From contig NZ_JAGSOA010000001.1 of assembly GCF_019754935.1 (NCBI RefSeq), positions 1,178,001-1,242,000 on the forward strand: 64,000 nucleotides of DNA, written 5' to 3'. Of this stretch, positions 18,623-29,075 are shown in pieces; the stretch's first letter is position 1, and every line of letters starts with the position of its first letter. The translations under genes and the position numbers were made by a program. The notes beneath the pieces were generated by a model, which had not been told where the DNA came from, did not search any database, and was given only the letters and a program-made list of their open reading frames with translations. This stretch comes from Corynebacterium parakroppenstedtii. Its GTDB lineage: Bacteria > Actinomycetota > Actinomycetes > Mycobacteriales > Mycobacteriaceae.

Positions 18623-19384
18623 CTACAGTGATATCGCGCCGGTCAGAACAGCGAGGGGAATCGAAATGTTGCCGATCATGATGATGGCCGGAACTATGTA
18701 GGCGACCAGCAGCATCACCTGACGCCACCGGTGTCCGGTAATTCCGAGATCGGAAATGGCCGTCCAAATGCCGTGTGACAGGTGGACGAACAGAATCACC
18801 ATGGCGAGGATGTAGAAGATGGCAACGCCGGGACGATCAAAGCTGTGAATGAGGTTGGCATAAGCATGTGCATGACCGGCGGTGTTCTCCTCAAACTCAC
18901 TCGATCCGATCGGCCGCACACCCAACGTCAAATCCAAAATGTGGAAGATGATGAACAGCAGCAGGACCAGGCCCGTCACAACCATGGACCGTGCTGCAAA
19001 GGTGTTCATTCCCGACACAAGCCCGGTCCGGCGGAACTTACCCCGTGACCGCCGTGCGCGCCCGTGCAGCGCTAAGCCGCAGTACACGTGCAGAACTAAG
19101 CAGACGAGAAGAACAATACGTGCGATCCACAGAACACCCTCACGCGGGAACAAGGGTTCGAGCGCCGTACGCAGGAATTCCGCGTAGTCGTTGAGGTGCT
19201 CTTCCCCCATGTAGATCTTTAAGTTACCGATCATATGGACGAGCACGAACAGCCCGAAGATAAGGCCCGTGATCGCCATCGTCATTTTCATAGCCCACGA
19301 CGGGAACGCCGGCTTGTCGCGGAGCGGATCCGTCGTTATTTTACCGTGAACAATGGCGTCACGGTTCGCGTTTTTTACAGTCAT
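18623..19384 (-). CDS. sdhC: Succinate dehydrogenase cytochrome b subunit
   Basis: Membrane anchor of complex II, 253 residues with five hydrophobic helices, the layout of a single-polypeptide diheme cytochrome b558. Candidate heme histidines occur in FVLVHMIGNL, CLVLHVYCGL, FIIFHILDL and FVHLSHGIW. ATG 19384 is preceded by GGAGG at good spacing. First gene of sdhCAB. Confidence 0.95.
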   Translation of the reverse strand: MTVKNANRDAIVHGKITTDPLRDKPAFPSWAMKMTMAITGLIFGLFVLVHMIGNLKIYMGEEHLNDYAEFLRTALEPLFPREGVLWIARIVLLVCLVLHVYCGLALHGRARRSRGKFRRTGLVSGMNTFAARSMVVTGLVLLLFIIFHILDLTLGVRPIGSSEFEENTAGHAHAYANLIHSFDRPGVAIFYILAMVILFVHLSHGIWTAISDLGITGHRWRQVMLLVAYIVPAIIMIGNISIPLAVLTGAISL

Positions 19385-19450
19385 GGCACCTCCAGTGTCA
19401 GCCTTACTGTACGACGACGAGGGAGGTGCACTCCACTTACACTGCTACCG

Positions 19451-19466
19451 CATGATACACATCACT
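19451..19466. promoter_or_regulatory. Possible GlxR-type site upstream of sdhC
   Basis: On the minus strand AGTGA-N6-TCATG, with a TGAT-ACAC-ATCA inverted repeat, resembles the GlxR/CRP consensus TGTGA-N6-TCACA with three mismatches. It lies about 70 bases upstream of sdhC, whose C. glutamicum counterpart is GlxR-controlled (family knowledge). Candidate only. Confidence 0.3.
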
Positions 19467-19513
19467 AGTGGTCAAGATGGGTTTTTCGCAACTACGTCTT
19501 TGCGTAATTCTTT

Positions 19514-19521
19514 ACCCCCAC
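19514..19521. promoter_or_regulatory. Possible RamA box upstream of sdhC
   Basis: A C5 run in ACCCCCAC, the form of RamA binding elements (A/C-C4-6-T or its complement), 130 bases before sdhC. RamA activates sdhCAB in C. glutamicum. Single boxes occur by chance, so confidence is low. I see no gene in 19385-19707. Confidence 0.25.
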
Positions 19522-19661
19522 TGACCATTCAGATAAATAGGTGGAATTTTTCGTCCATGACCTGCAATGTTAATGCTGTTTTCTTCACGCGAAGCAGCCC
19601 GTTAGCGTAGCCTCAACAGGCCAGTTTAGATAGAAACACGGACATTTCCTGACAACTCGCT

Positions 19662-19677
19662 GCCCCCGGTTGGGGGC
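19662..19677 (-). terminator. Hairpin after the GH65 gene
   Basis: GCCCCC-GGTT-GGGGGC, a 6-base perfect stem 30 bases beyond the stop of the leftward GH65 gene. There is no strong T tract, so termination may be weak. Confidence 0.35.
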
Positions 19678-19707
19678 TGGCGGTGTCAGTCCGGTATGAG
19701 CCCGACG

Positions 19708-22284
19708 TTAGTCGTCGTCAAGGTTGCGCTCACCAGGCAAAGCGATGGTCATCGGCTCGTGAGTCACAACAACTTCGCGGCCACCGACCTCGATCGGGCC
19801 GACGTCGTGAAGCCCCTCTTCCACCACGAGTTCGACGGAGTGACGTCGGATAGCGACTCGAATGCGGCAACCGTGAAGGGTGATCCGGTAAATGAGCTCT
19901 TCCCACTCATCGGGCAGCCGCGGGTTGATGCTGTAGCGGCCCTCATAATCGCGGAAACCGCCGAAGCCGTACACGAGCGCGGACCACACACCACCGGTGG
20001 ACGCAATGTGGACACCATCTTTCGTGTTCCCATGCAAGTTACCCAGGTCCACGAACAGGCCACGGAGGAAGAAATCCATCGCCTTGTCTTTCAGGTCCAG
20101 CTCCGCCGCAACAATGGACTGGACAACGGCAGACAGGGTCGAATCGCCCGTGGTTAACTCGTCGTAGTAGTTGTAGTCGGCCAGCTTCTCTTCCCGCGTG
20201 AACCGGTTACCCCGCAGGAACAATGCCAACACAACGTCGGCCTGCTTAATGATCTGGTAGCGGTAGATGGTGAGCGGGTGATAGTGCAGTAAGAGCGGAC
20301 GCTTCGGACCCACGGCCGGGTCGTCGAGGTTCCAGCGCTCACGCTCCAAGAACTGGTCATCCTGCGGGTGAATCCCCAACTTCGGGTCCAGCAGGATGTG
20401 CATGTGCTCGGCTGCTTTATCCCACAGCTCTATTTCTTCCTCATCCAGGCCATACTGTTTCGCTAGGTCGGCGTAGTCGTTTGGGCGGTCAGCCTTCATC
20501 TGGCGAACAACATCGGCCGCCACGCGCAAGTTATACTCCGCCATGACATTGGTGTAGAGGTTGTTATTCACCACGGTGGTGTATTCGTCGGGCCCCGTGA
20601 CGGAGTGAATGTTGAATTCGCCATCTCGGTCAAAGAAGCCCAGGGACATCCAGAAGCGCGCTGTGCCCACCAAAATGTGGATCCCTTCGCGCAACAAGAA
20701 ATCTGTATCGCCCGACGCATACACGTACTTCATGAGGGCGTACGCGATATCCGCATCGATGTGGTACTGAGCGGTCCCCGCCGCGTAATACGCGCTTGAT
20801 TCCAGGCCGTTAATGGTGCGCCACGGGAACAGTGCACCGTCATGGGAGAGCTCCCGGGCACGGTCCTCGGCAGCGGGAAGCATCAAGAAACGGAACCGCA
20901 TCGCATTCCTGGCAAATGACGGATTGGTGTAGCTAAGGAATGGCATGACATAAATTTCCGTATCCCAGAAATAGTGCCCGCCGTAACCAGATCCGGTCAT
21001 TCCTTTTGCAGGAACCCCATGGCCATCGGCCCGTGCCGACGCCTGCACAAGCTGGAAGAGGTTCCACCGGACCGCCTGTTGGACTGCTGGCTGGCCGGTA
21101 ATTTCCACGTCGGATCGTTGCCAGAACGCATCGAGCCATTCCCGCTGGTTCTGCTGCAAGGCCGGGAACCCTACCTGTACCGCGCGGTTAATCGTGCGCG
21201 CGCAGCGGAAGGCTAGCTCCTCAGCCGCCACATGCCGGGAGGAGTGGTAGGACACGAACTTTTCCAGCCGTATCGTCATTCCTTGTTTGCCGTTGAGGTG
21301 GTGGACGACGCGGGCGTTATCGTCCCGCACGCGTGCATCCACTTCCACGCCTGCCTCTTCACGCGTGTTCAGCGATTCCGCACCCGGCATGTCCACCGTC
21401 AATTTGTGGTCCATGCTGCAAGTCACGGTCATGCCGGACTCGGCACACCGGTATCCCAAAGTGGCGCGCTCGGGTGCCGGATGGGCCCGGAATGTCGGGA
21501 TCAGGACACGTTCTTCAATGGTCTCGCCCTGGCGGGGGTCCTTTTCCGCGGCACTGTTGGCGCTATTCCCGTTGCCGCCACCGTGGTATTCATCCTCACC
21601 GTCCTGGCGGTTGAGGATTTGCGACGAAATAACGACGGCGGCGTCAGAATCGAGAAGCTCTACCTCCAAGCTCATGATGGCCAGGTGTTTCTCCTGGAAA
21701 GAGATCATCCTCTCGGAGGTCACCCGCACGCGTTTGCCCGAGGGAGTGCGCCAAATGAGGTTGCGACGAAGGATGCCTTCGCGGAAGTCCAGGACGCGCT
21801 CATAATCTTCGAGGTCGGCGCTGCCCAAGCGGAGGGGTTCGTCGTCAATATATAGGCGCATCGGCTTGGCATCGGGTGCCGAGACCAAGGTCTGCCCCTT
21901 GCGGGCTAGGCCGTAGGCGTCCTCCGCGTGGCGGATGTTCCATGTTTCGTGGAGGCCGTTGATGTAGGTGCCATGGTAGGCGGAGTCCCGACCTTCGGAG
22001 GGGTTCGCGCGCATGCCCATGTATCCGTTGGAGAGGGCGAAGATGGATTCCGATACCCCCAGGTCCATGCGGTTGGGGACGCGCTCAATGAGCCGCCACG
22101 GGTCGACGGGATTGTTTTCACGGTCGATGGTGGACTCAGGGTCAACACCGTGGTGGTGGCCGTCTGCGCGGGCCAGTAATCCGTCCTGGCGGCCGTCATC
22201 GATCGAGCCCTTTTGGTCCTTATGTCCATGGCGACGGGCAGCAAGAAAAGCTTCCGACGTCGCTTGCGATGCTTTCGGGCTCAT
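19708..22284 (-). CDS. Glycoside hydrolase family 65 disaccharide phosphorylase
   Basis: An 858-residue GH65 enzyme that phosphorolyses a glucosyl disaccharide (trehalose, maltose or kojibiose class) to beta-glucose 1-phosphate and glucose. Seen: the N-terminal beta-sandwich entry RVPNRMDLGVSESIFALSNGYMG, the (alpha/alpha)6 barrel motif YFWDTEIYVMPF, and the general-acid glutamate in SVTGPDEYT. About 60 N-terminal residues (His/Gly/Asp-rich) are extra to the usual length. It is followed upstream by a beta-phosphoglucomutase gene, the same pairing as mycobacterial Rv3400-Rv3401, so product use via glucose 6-phosphate is clear. The exact disaccharide is not. Confidence 0.88.
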   Translation of the reverse strand: MSPKASQATSEAFLAARRHGHKDQKGSIDDGRQDGLLARADGHHHGVDPESTIDRENNPVDPWRLIERVPNRMDLGVSESIFALSNGYMGMRANPSEGRDSAYHGTYINGLHETWNIRHAEDAYGLARKGQTLVSAPDAKPMRLYIDDEPLRLGSADLEDYERVLDFREGILRRNLIWRTPSGKRVRVTSERMISFQEKHLAIMSLEVELLDSDAAVVISSQILNRQDGEDEYHGGGNGNSANSAAEKDPRQGETIEERVLIPTFRAHPAPERATLGYRCAESGMTVTCSMDHKLTVDMPGAESLNTREEAGVEVDARVRDDNARVVHHLNGKQGMTIRLEKFVSYHSSRHVAAEELAFRCARTINRAVQVGFPALQQNQREWLDAFWQRSDVEITGQPAVQQAVRWNLFQLVQASARADGHGVPAKGMTGSGYGGHYFWDTEIYVMPFLSYTNPSFARNAMRFRFLMLPAAEDRARELSHDGALFPWRTINGLESSAYYAAGTAQYHIDADIAYALMKYVYASGDTDFLLREGIHILVGTARFWMSLGFFDRDGEFNIHSVTGPDEYTTVVNNNLYTNVMAEYNLRVAADVVRQMKADRPNDYADLAKQYGLDEEEIELWDKAAEHMHILLDPKLGIHPQDDQFLERERWNLDDPAVGPKRPLLLHYHPLTIYRYQIIKQADVVLALFLRGNRFTREEKLADYNYYDELTTGDSTLSAVVQSIVAAELDLKDKAMDFFLRGLFVDLGNLHGNTKDGVHIASTGGVWSALVYGFGGFRDYEGRYSINPRLPDEWEELIYRITLHGCRIRVAIRRHSVELVVEEGLHDVGPIEVGGREVVVTHEPMTIALPGERNLDDD

Positions 22285-22397
22285 TCACTCTCCTAGGGGT
22301 CCTTGTGGTGACGTTAACGGCATGAGCTGCTGCAGACACAGCCTATCGATCAGGCTACCGATCCGTAGGTTGTGGGTTGGCTGGCAGGGGGCCTTTT

Positions 22398-23174
22398 TTA
22401 CACCAGCTCGCCGAGGTCGTCAACGACAGCATCGGCCCCGGCCTTGATCAGCGCATCTTTTCCTGCACCACGATTGACACCCAGGACGTACCCAAATTCA
22501 CCAGCACGCCCCGCGGCCACACCGCTAGTGGCGTCCTCAACAACGACGGCGTCGGCAGGGGTGAAGCCGAACAATTCGGCACCGTACACATAGGTATCAG
22601 GTGCAGGTTTCCCTTTCAGCCTTTTCTCTTCAGCGATTTTCCCATCGACGACGTGAGGGAAGTAATCAGTGAGCCCGGCTGATTCCAGGACCCTCGGCGT
22701 GTTCTTTGACGACGACACCACACCCATCTGGATGGCATCCGACGCGTGGGCCTCGTTGTAGTCCTTCATCGCGTGGAGCAGCTGCAATGATCCAGGGTAC
22801 GGGTCCATTCCACGTGTGAGGAGGTCAAGGAAGTCGCGGTTTTTACGCAGTCCTAACCCGGTGATGGTGTTATCGGTAGGTTCGTCGTCTCCCTCATGAC
22901 CTGCGTCACCACGATCATAGGGAAGGGAGATGCCGCGTGATTCTAAGAGCGCTTGAATGGCCTCATCCCGACGACGCCCGTCCAGGTAATCGAAATAGTC
23001 CTGGTCCGTGTAAGCCCGCTCGCCACGCTCTGCCAAGAAAGCCTGGAACATCGTCGCCCACGCCTGCTGGTGGAGTGTTGCCGTGGGCGTGAGAACCCCA
23101 TCAAGGTCGAAGAGCACGACCTTAAATTTCAGAAGATCCTGAAGCGTTGGTGTATCTGCTGACTGCGTCACCAC
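22398..23174 (-). CDS. Beta-phosphoglucomutase (HAD family)
   Basis: Converts beta-glucose 1-phosphate, the product of the adjacent GH65 phosphorylase, to glucose 6-phosphate. 258 residues. HAD motif I LFDLDGVLTP carries the nucleophile (Asp23) and acid/base (Asp25); motif II is GVVSSSKNT; motif III the lysine in EEKRLKGKPAPDTY; motif IV VVVEDATSGVAAG. A cap domain lies between. The start is one of two adjacent GTG codons. The GH65 start lies 113 bases downstream. Confidence 0.88.
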   Translation of the reverse strand: MVTQSADTPTLQDLLKFKVVLFDLDGVLTPTATLHQQAWATMFQAFLAERGERAYTDQDYFDYLDGRRRDEAIQALLESRGISLPYDRGDAGHEGDDEPTDNTITGLGLRKNRDFLDLLTRGMDPYPGSLQLLHAMKDYNEAHASDAIQMGVVSSSKNTPRVLESAGLTDYFPHVVDGKIAEEKRLKGKPAPDTYVYGAELFGFTPADAVVVEDATSGVAAGRAGEFGYVLGVNRGAGKDALIKAGADAVVDDLGELV

Positions 23175-23284
23175 AAGTTACCTTTCTGCTCGACCTTCAC
23201 CGTCTACGTATGAGGTTACCCATCACTTGTGACAGACGCAGCAGTTATAGCACCAACGCGGCAGGATCGGCGCGGAACCTTCAG

Positions 23285-23319
23285 CCGCGGGCGGAACCGA
23301 CGCGCAACCCCGCCCGCGG
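23285..23319 (-). terminator. GC-rich hairpin after glcB
   Basis: Perfect 10-base arms CCGCGGGCGG (23285-23294) and CCGCCCGCGG (23310-23319) immediately past the glcB stop. No clear T run follows in the leftward direction, so it may act as a weak terminator or mRNA-stabilising end. Confidence 0.5.
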
Positions 23320-23323
23320 AACC

Positions 23324-25549
23324 TTATGCAATCCCTTCGCGTTCCTTGAATTCGCGGCGACGGCGATGCAGGATCGGCTCGGTGTAGCCAGATGGCGACG
23401 TTGTTCCATCCAAAATCAGGTCCTTCGCCGCCTGCCAGCCGATTGACTTGTCATAATCGGCCGACATGGGGCGGTATGCCGGGTCTCCTTCATTCTGCTT
23501 ATCGACGACTTTCGCCATGCGCTTCAACGCCTCGATCACATAATCCTCGGTGATGATGCCGTGACGCAGCCAATTGGCCAGCAACTGGGAGGAAATACGC
23601 AGTGTCGCGCGGTCTTCCATGAGATCAATGTCGTGAATATCCGGGATCTTGGAGCAGCCCACACCCTGCTCCACCCATCGGATGACGTACCCCAGGATGG
23701 ACTGGCAGTTGTTGTCTACCTCTTCCTTAATGTCCTCATCGCTCCATTTTCCGTCGGGCGATACGGGGAGGGTCAAACGGTCGCGGTAGTTATCACGACG
23801 GCCCGCGGCGCGGAGTTTCTCGTCGACGGTGAACACGTCTACCTGGTGGTAGTGCGTGGCGTGCAACGTCGCTGCGGTCGGCGAAGGAACCCACGCGGTG
23901 GTGGCACCTTGTTCTGGCTGGCTGATCTTTTCAGCCAGCATGTCGGCCATGAGCTCGGTCTTCGCCCACATGCCCTTACCGATTTGAGCCTTTCCGGGCA
24001 GGCCGTGGGCAATGCCAGCGTCCACATTGTTGTCCTCATAGCCCTGCATCCACGGGGCGGATTTCATTTCACCCTTGCGGATCATGGGGCCGGCCTCCAT
24101 GGAGGTGTGGATTTCGTCGCCGGTGCGGTCCAAGAAGCCCGTGTTAATGAAGGCGAGTCGCTTGGACACAGCCTTAATACACGCGTCAAGGTTCAGCGTG
24201 GTCCGGCGCTCTTCATCCATCACTCCCACCTTGATGGTGTTCTCCGGGAGGCCCAGGAGCTTCTCGGTGGCACCCAGCAGGTCATTGGTGAATTCCACTT
24301 CCTCCGGCCCGTGCTGCTTGGGTTTCACGATGTAGATCGACCCGTTGCTGGAGTTGTACATGGGGTTGTTCTTGTCAATCCCCGGGATCCCGCATACCGC
24401 GGTCATGACGGTGTCCATGATGCCTTCGAATACCTCAGACCCGTCCTCCAACAAGATCGCCGGGTTGGTCATGAGGTGGCCGACATTGCGGGTAAACATC
24501 AGTGTTCGGCCATGCACGGTGAAGGATTCGCCGTCCGGGCTGGTGTATTCACGGTCGGGGTTTAGCCGACGGGTGAACGTCTTATCCCCCTTTGTCACTT
24601 CTTCTTCCAGCTCACCGGTGTTTAGCTGGAACCAGTTGCTATATCCCAGGGTTTTATCTGTCGCGTCGACGGCCGCGACGGAATCTTCAAAGTCAATCAA
24701 CGTGCTGACGGCGGCGTCGAGAATAATGTCCTTGACTCCGGCCTTGTCCGTGGATCCGATGGGGGATTCGGGATCGATCAAAATGTCGATGTACAGGCCG
24801 TTGTGCCGCAGCAAAACCGACGTCGGGTTGGATTGGTCACCGGCGTAGCCGGCGTAGACCTCCGGTTCACGCAGCTCGTGCTTCTCGTCGTTGACATAGC
24901 CGACGAAGGAGCCGTCGGAAATGTCGTATCGGGTGACATCGTGGTGGGATGCGTCGACCAGGGGAACTGCCTTGTCGAGGAAGTCACGCGACCATGCGAT
25001 GACCTTATCGCCGCGGAGTTTGTTGTAGCCGCCGTTGTCCTTTTCTGCCCCGCCATCTTCGGGGATGGCGTCGGTGCCATAGAGAGCGTCGTATAACGAA
25101 CCCCACCGCGCGTTCGCAGCGTTTAGCGCGAAGCGGGCGTTGAGCACGGGAACGACCAGCTGAGGGCCGCTGGTTTCCGAGATTTCGGGATCGATATTGA
25201 CGGGGTCGATCTGGAAGTCATCGTCATTGTCCACCACGTAGCCGATCTCGTGGAGGAAGGCGTCGTAATCGTCGATATTTTGTTCGCCGGGGTGCTGGGT
25301 GTACCACTCGTTGAGCTTGGTTTGCAGTTCCTCGCGGCGGGCTAAGAGTTCCTTATTGCGAGGCGTATAGGTTTTCACGATGTCCGCGAAGCCGGACCAG
25401 AAGGCGTCGGGGTCCTGGCCGGTGCGGGGAAGGACCGAGCCGGTAATGAAGTCATAAAGAGTGGTGGCCACCTGGAGGCCAGCGACTTTGGTGCGGGGTG
25501 TGGTGTCGGACGTGGCGGTTGTCTGCGATGTACTAGTTGTGTCGGTCAT
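23324..25549 (-). CDS. glcB: Malate synthase G
   Basis: Glyoxylate-shunt enzyme joining glyoxylate and acetyl-CoA to malate. 741 residues, the normal length for form G. Seen: GSLYDALYG, the [14 protein letters not shown] stretch with catalytic acidic residues, [14 protein letters not shown], and [17 protein letters not shown] near the C-terminus. ATG 25549 has GGAGAA at ideal spacing; the 25 codons upstream are not family-like. Residues 1-20 are Thr/Ser-rich. Divergent from aceA across a shared control region. Confidence 0.95.
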   Translation of the reverse strand: MTDTTSTSQTTATSDTTPRTKVAGLQVATTLYDFITGSVLPRTGQDPDAFWSGFADIVKTYTPRNKELLARREELQTKLNEWYTQHPGEQNIDDYDAFLHEIGYVVDNDDDFQIDPVNIDPEISETSGPQLVVPVLNARFALNAANARWGSLYDALYGTDAIPEDGGAEKDNGGYNKLRGDKVIAWSRDFLDKAVPLVDASHHDVTRYDISDGSFVGYVNDEKHELREPEVYAGYAGDQSNPTSVLLRHNGLYIDILIDPESPIGSTDKAGVKDIILDAAVSTLIDFEDSVAAVDATDKTLGYSNWFQLNTGELEEEVTKGDKTFTRRLNPDREYTSPDGESFTVHGRTLMFTRNVGHLMTNPAILLEDGSEVFEGIMDTVMTAVCGIPGIDKNNPMYNSSNGSIYIVKPKQHGPEEVEFTNDLLGATEKLLGLPENTIKVGVMDEERRTTLNLDACIKAVSKRLAFINTGFLDRTGDEIHTSMEAGPMIRKGEMKSAPWMQGYEDNNVDAGIAHGLPGKAQIGKGMWAKTELMADMLAEKISQPEQGATTAWVPSPTAATLHATHYHQVDVFTVDEKLRAAGRRDNYRDRLTLPVSPDGKWSDEDIKEEVDNNCQSILGYVIRWVEQGVGCSKIPDIHDIDLMEDRATLRISSQLLANWLRHGIITEDYVIEALKRMAKVVDKQNEGDPAYRPMSADYDKSIGWQAAKDLILDGTTSPSGYTEPILHRRRREFKEREGIA

Positions 25550-25677
25550 AGTTTCTCCTTCGGAACGACAACTGTTCTCGGTGGTGTGGCTAACACTAAG
25601 GGAGTTCGGCGTGTGGTGGAACACTTTTTAGCTAATCAGTGCCAGATATCCTGTCAGCTCCCCCCGCTCTTTTTCGC

Positions 25678-25715
25678 TGTGACGCACAAAACACTTTAAA
25701 GTGACGCGAAACACA
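25678..25715. promoter_or_regulatory. Possible GlxR half-sites in the glcB-aceA region
   Basis: TGTGACGCACAAAACA (25678-25693) and AGTGACGCGAAACACA (25700-25715) are direct near-copies, each with one good TGTGA-type arm and a poor second arm. C. glutamicum aceA/aceB promoters bind the cAMP regulator GlxR (family knowledge). Candidate only. Confidence 0.3.
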
Positions 25716-25800
25716 GCACGCAGTTATCTAGATCATATTTTGTATTAATGCAGCTCATTGCCGGTTGTCGATTTTGTGATCTAAAACATACGGTGGCGTA

Positions 25801-25820
25801 AGTTTGCAAACTTTGCAAAA
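25801..25820. promoter_or_regulatory. RamB operator in the glcB-aceA control region
   Basis: CAAACTTTGCAAA (25807-25819) matches 12 of 13 bases of the RamB motif A(A/G)AACTTTGCAAA recalled from C. glutamicum. The overlapping AGTTTGCAAACT (25801-25812) makes the site palindromic. RamB, encoded just downstream of aceA, represses glyoxylate genes on glucose. The 480-base spacer 25550-26030 otherwise holds the two promoters and no gene. Confidence 0.75.
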
Positions 25821-25837
25821 TCCCCCACTACCCCCGC
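25821..25837. promoter_or_regulatory. Tandem RamA-type C-runs
   Basis: TCCCCCACTACCCCCGC has two C5 boxes with short spacing directly beside the RamB site. This is the arrangement described for RamA, the acetate-metabolism activator, in C. glutamicum aceA/aceB promoters. Confidence 0.5.
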
Positions 25838-26030
25838 ACAAGAATACGATCTTAAAAGTCATTGACGTGCGTTTTCTCATCGGTAAAGGTTAAGACCACG
25901 CCAACGAGGCCACCACGGCCACCGGCTACACAGACATTCACCAAAGTCGTATTTTCCGTTTTTCTACGGATTTAGCCCGATATGTGGGTGTCAATGTCTC
26001 TAGAACTTAGACCTCATAGGAGTGAACGAA

Positions 26031-27326
26031 ATGTCTACGGTTGGACAGGCCCGTACCGCTGAAGAAATCAAGAAGGATTGGGAGACCAACCCTCGGTGGA
26101 AGGGCGTCACCCGCAACTACACGGCGGAGGATGTGGAGGCGCTCCAGGGTACCGTCGTTGAGGAAAACACCCTTGCCCGCCGCGGCGCAGAAATCCTTTT
26201 TGACTCCATTCACGAAGACGGCGACGGCTACATCAACGCCCTCGGCGCCCTCACCGGTAACCAGGCTGTCCAGCAGGTTCGGGCGGGGCTCAAGGCCGTG
26301 TACCTGTCCGGTTGGCAGGTTGCGGGCGACGCCAACTTGGCTGCTCAAACCTACCCCGACCAGTCCCTCTACCCCGCTAACTCTGTCCCACAGATCGTGC
26401 GCCGCATCAACAACGCACTTCTTCGTGCCGACGAGGTTGCGCGTATCGAGGGCGACACCAGCGTCGATAACTGGCTGGTCCCCATCGTTGCCGACGCCGA
26501 GGCCGGCTTCGGTGGCGCTCTTAACGTCTTCGAGCTGCAGAAGGCCATGATTCAGGCCGGTGCGGCTGGTACCCACTGGGAGGACCAGCTGGCCTCAGAG
26601 AAGAAGTGTGGTCACCTGGGCGGCAAGGTGCTGATCCCCACGCAGCAGCACATTCGTACGCTGTCGTCGGCACGGTTGGCGGCGGACGTTTTGAACACGC
26701 CGACCGTGATCGTTGCCCGCACCGACGCCGAGGCCGCCACACTCATCACCTCGGACGTGGACGAGCGCGACCAGAAGTTCATTACGGGCGACCGCACCGC
26801 GGAGGGCTACTACCACGTTCAGAACGGGATCGAGCCCTGTATTGCTCGTGCAAAGTCCTATGCCCCCTACGCGGACCTCATCTGGATGGAGACCGGCACA
26901 CCGGACCTGGAGCTGGCCAAGAAGTTCGCCGACGGTGTCCACGAGGAGTTCCCCGACCAGCTGCTGGCCTACAACTGCTCGCCGTCGTTCAACTGGTCCT
27001 CGCACCTGGAGAAGGACGAGATCGCGAAGTTCCAGAACGAGTTGGGCAAGATGGGCTTCAAGTTCCAGTTCATCACCTTGGCTGGTTTCCACTCACTGAA
27101 CTACTCCATGTTCGACCTGGCTTACGGCTACGCCCGCGAGCAGATGACGGCCTTCGTGGACCTGCAGAACCGCGAGTTCCAGGCTGCCAAGGAGCGCGGA
27201 TTCACCGCCGTCAAGCACCAGCGCGAAGTCGGTGCCGGCTACTTCGACCGCGTTGCCACCACCGTGGACCCCAACTCCTCCACGGTTGCATTGAAGGGCT
27301 CCACCGAGGAAGGCCAGTTCCACTAG
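26031..27326 (+). CDS. aceA: Isocitrate lyase
   Basis: Splits isocitrate to succinate and glyoxylate. 431 residues from ATG 26031, which has AGGAG eight bases upstream. Seen: [15 protein letters not shown] (metal-binding acidic residues), the signature [13 protein letters not shown] with the catalytic cysteine, and NCSPSFNW. Codon use is strongly biased, as expected for a highly expressed gene. Divergent from glcB and followed by ramB after 74 bases. Confidence 0.97.
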   Translation: MSTVGQARTAEEIKKDWETNPRWKGVTRNYTAEDVEALQGTVVEENTLARRGAEILFDSIHEDGDGYINALGALTGNQAVQQVRAGLKAVYLSGWQVAGDANLAAQTYPDQSLYPANSVPQIVRRINNALLRADEVARIEGDTSVDNWLVPIVADAEAGFGGALNVFELQKAMIQAGAAGTHWEDQLASEKKCGHLGGKVLIPTQQHIRTLSSARLAADVLNTPTVIVARTDAEAATLITSDVDERDQKFITGDRTAEGYYHVQNGIEPCIARAKSYAPYADLIWMETGTPDLELAKKFADGVHEEFPDQLLAYNCSPSFNWSSHLEKDEIAKFQNELGKMGFKFQFITLAGFHSLNYSMFDLAYGYAREQMTAFVDLQNREFQAAKERGFTAVKHQREVGAGYFDRVATTVDPNSSTVALKGSTEEGQFH

Positions 27327-27400
27327 GCCTCCACTAGGTCGCGTCGAGGAATCTACGCAAAACCCCTCAATTGCCCTTGACGACGCTCTATTGTTGTCGC

Positions 27401-28897
27401 ATGAGCACTGGAGCTGACAAGGAGGGTTCGTCCTCGCGGGTTTTCGTGGGGGCGCGGCTCAAGCAGCTCCGAAAAGAACGAGAGTTAAGCCAAGCAACCC
27501 TTGCGCATTCTCTCGGGCTCTCTGCCAGTTACGTTAACCAAATTGAAAATGACAGTCGCCCACTAACCTCGTCGGTTCTTCGGAAGATCACCCATGTTTT
27601 CGGAATCGACGAGGCTTTCTTTTCGCGCGAAGACGATTCCCGTCTCGTCGCCGAGGTTCACGACGTCACCCTGGACCGCGAGGTATGCCCCACCAGCATC
27701 GATGTGCACGAGGTGGCGGATCTTGTCCGCTCTCACCCGGAGCTTGCCCGCGCATTGGTGGATATTCACCGTCGCTATCGCAATGTCTCGGACAAGTTGT
27801 CGCTGGTCACGGAGGAGCGAAACCGGTCGGATGTGGAGGATTCGTCGACGGGATCCGACGCGCTCACTATGCCTCACGAAGAGGTTCGTGATTTCTTTTA
27901 TGCCCGCCAGAACTATATTGATTCGCTTGATGGGGCGGCCGAGGAGCTTGCCGGAACGCTGGGCCTGGGCGTTCCCAATATCAACCACGTCGAAGATTGC
28001 GTCGCAACGCGGCTGAACTCGAAATATGGGGTCGAGGTTCGCTACATTTCGCACCTGGATAGCGCGGGGCATGGGCACACGGATACCGCCGAGGACATGG
28101 TGCAGCACCGGTTTTCCCCCGACACCGGCGTGCTCACCATCGATGCCCACCTCACGTCTGGACAGAAGGCTTTCCGGATGGCTACGGAGCTTGCCTATTT
28201 GGAGGTCGGCGATCAGCTCCATTCTCTTGTCGACGAGGACCCGCGGTTTACATCCGACGAATCCCGGCAACTCGCGGTGCGGGGCGCGGCGACGTACTAC
28301 GCAGCAGCGCTGGTGTTGCCGTACACCAATTTCCATGCTCAGGCAGAGCGCGCCGGCTACGACATCGAGTACCTGTCGACGGCCTACGGCATGGGGTACG
28401 AGACGATTTGCCACCGCTTATCTACCCTGCAACGCCCGAAGCTGCGGGGAATACCGTGGACCTTTGTTCGCGTGGACCGCGCTGGGAATGTGTCCAAGCG
28501 GCAATCGGCGACGGGCTTTCATTTCACACATTCCGGTGGCACTTGCCCGTTGTGGAACGTGTACGAAACGTTCTCCTACCCAGGGAAAGTGATGCGCCAG
28601 CTAGCGCAGATGCCGGATGGGCGTACGTACATGTGGGTAGCGCGGACGGTGAAACACTATCGACGACGGTTCGGCCAGCCGGGAAAAGTGTTCGCCATCG
28701 GCCTGGGGTGCGAGGCGCGTCATGCGGAACGCACGGTGTATGCCGAAGGCTTAGATCTCTCGGACTTGGCGGCCGCAACTCCGATCGGGCCTGGGTGCCG
28801 TGTCTGCAGCCGTACTGAGTGTCCCCAACGGGCATTTCCCTCGATCCTCCATGACATACGAATTAATACGCATAGTTCGTCGGTCAACCCGTATTAG
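27401..28897 (+). CDS. ramB: Transcriptional regulator RamB
   Basis: Regulator of acetate and carbon metabolism, 498 residues. N-terminal XRE helix-turn-helix (about 10-65: ARLKQLRKERELSQATLAHSLGLSASYVNQIE), an IrrE/DUF955-like central domain, and a C-terminal DUF2083 region with conserved cysteines (GGTCPLWNVYE, GLGCEARHAE, GPGCRVCSRTECPQ). ATG 27401 was chosen because the HTH starts soon after; no ribosome-binding site is visible and the transcript may be leaderless. The RamB-type site between glcB and aceA fits its expected target. Confidence 0.92.
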   Translation: MSTGADKEGSSSRVFVGARLKQLRKERELSQATLAHSLGLSASYVNQIENDSRPLTSSVLRKITHVFGIDEAFFSREDDSRLVAEVHDVTLDREVCPTSIDVHEVADLVRSHPELARALVDIHRRYRNVSDKLSLVTEERNRSDVEDSSTGSDALTMPHEEVRDFFYARQNYIDSLDGAAEELAGTLGLGVPNINHVEDCVATRLNSKYGVEVRYISHLDSAGHGHTDTAEDMVQHRFSPDTGVLTIDAHLTSGQKAFRMATELAYLEVGDQLHSLVDEDPRFTSDESRQLAVRGAATYYAAALVLPYTNFHAQAERAGYDIEYLSTAYGMGYETICHRLSTLQRPKLRGIPWTFVRVDRAGNVSKRQSATGFHFTHSGGTCPLWNVYETFSYPGKVMRQLAQMPDGRTYMWVARTVKHYRRRFGQPGKVFAIGLGCEARHAERTVYAEGLDLSDLAAATPIGPGCRVCSRTECPQRAFPSILHDIRINTHSSSVNPY

Positions 28898-29075
28898 CTC
28901 GTACGAGCGAACTCACACTCATGGCGTGGCGACGAGTGTCGGCTGAGCGCGGGGTGTCGGCCAGGCGACGGTGGTCACGCCGATGAGTGATATGTCACGT
29001 CAGGAATAGTTGCCCACAGTCGCAGGTTGGAACCAGGGACGTCACCACGTAATATGTGCGTCGGTTATAAATAGA

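Noticed and set aside
23561..24565. 334-codon open frame opposite glcB
   Set aside because: Shadow of malate synthase; no recognisable domain.
27563..28414. 283-codon open frame opposite ramB
   Set aside because: Shadow of a well-supported regulator gene.
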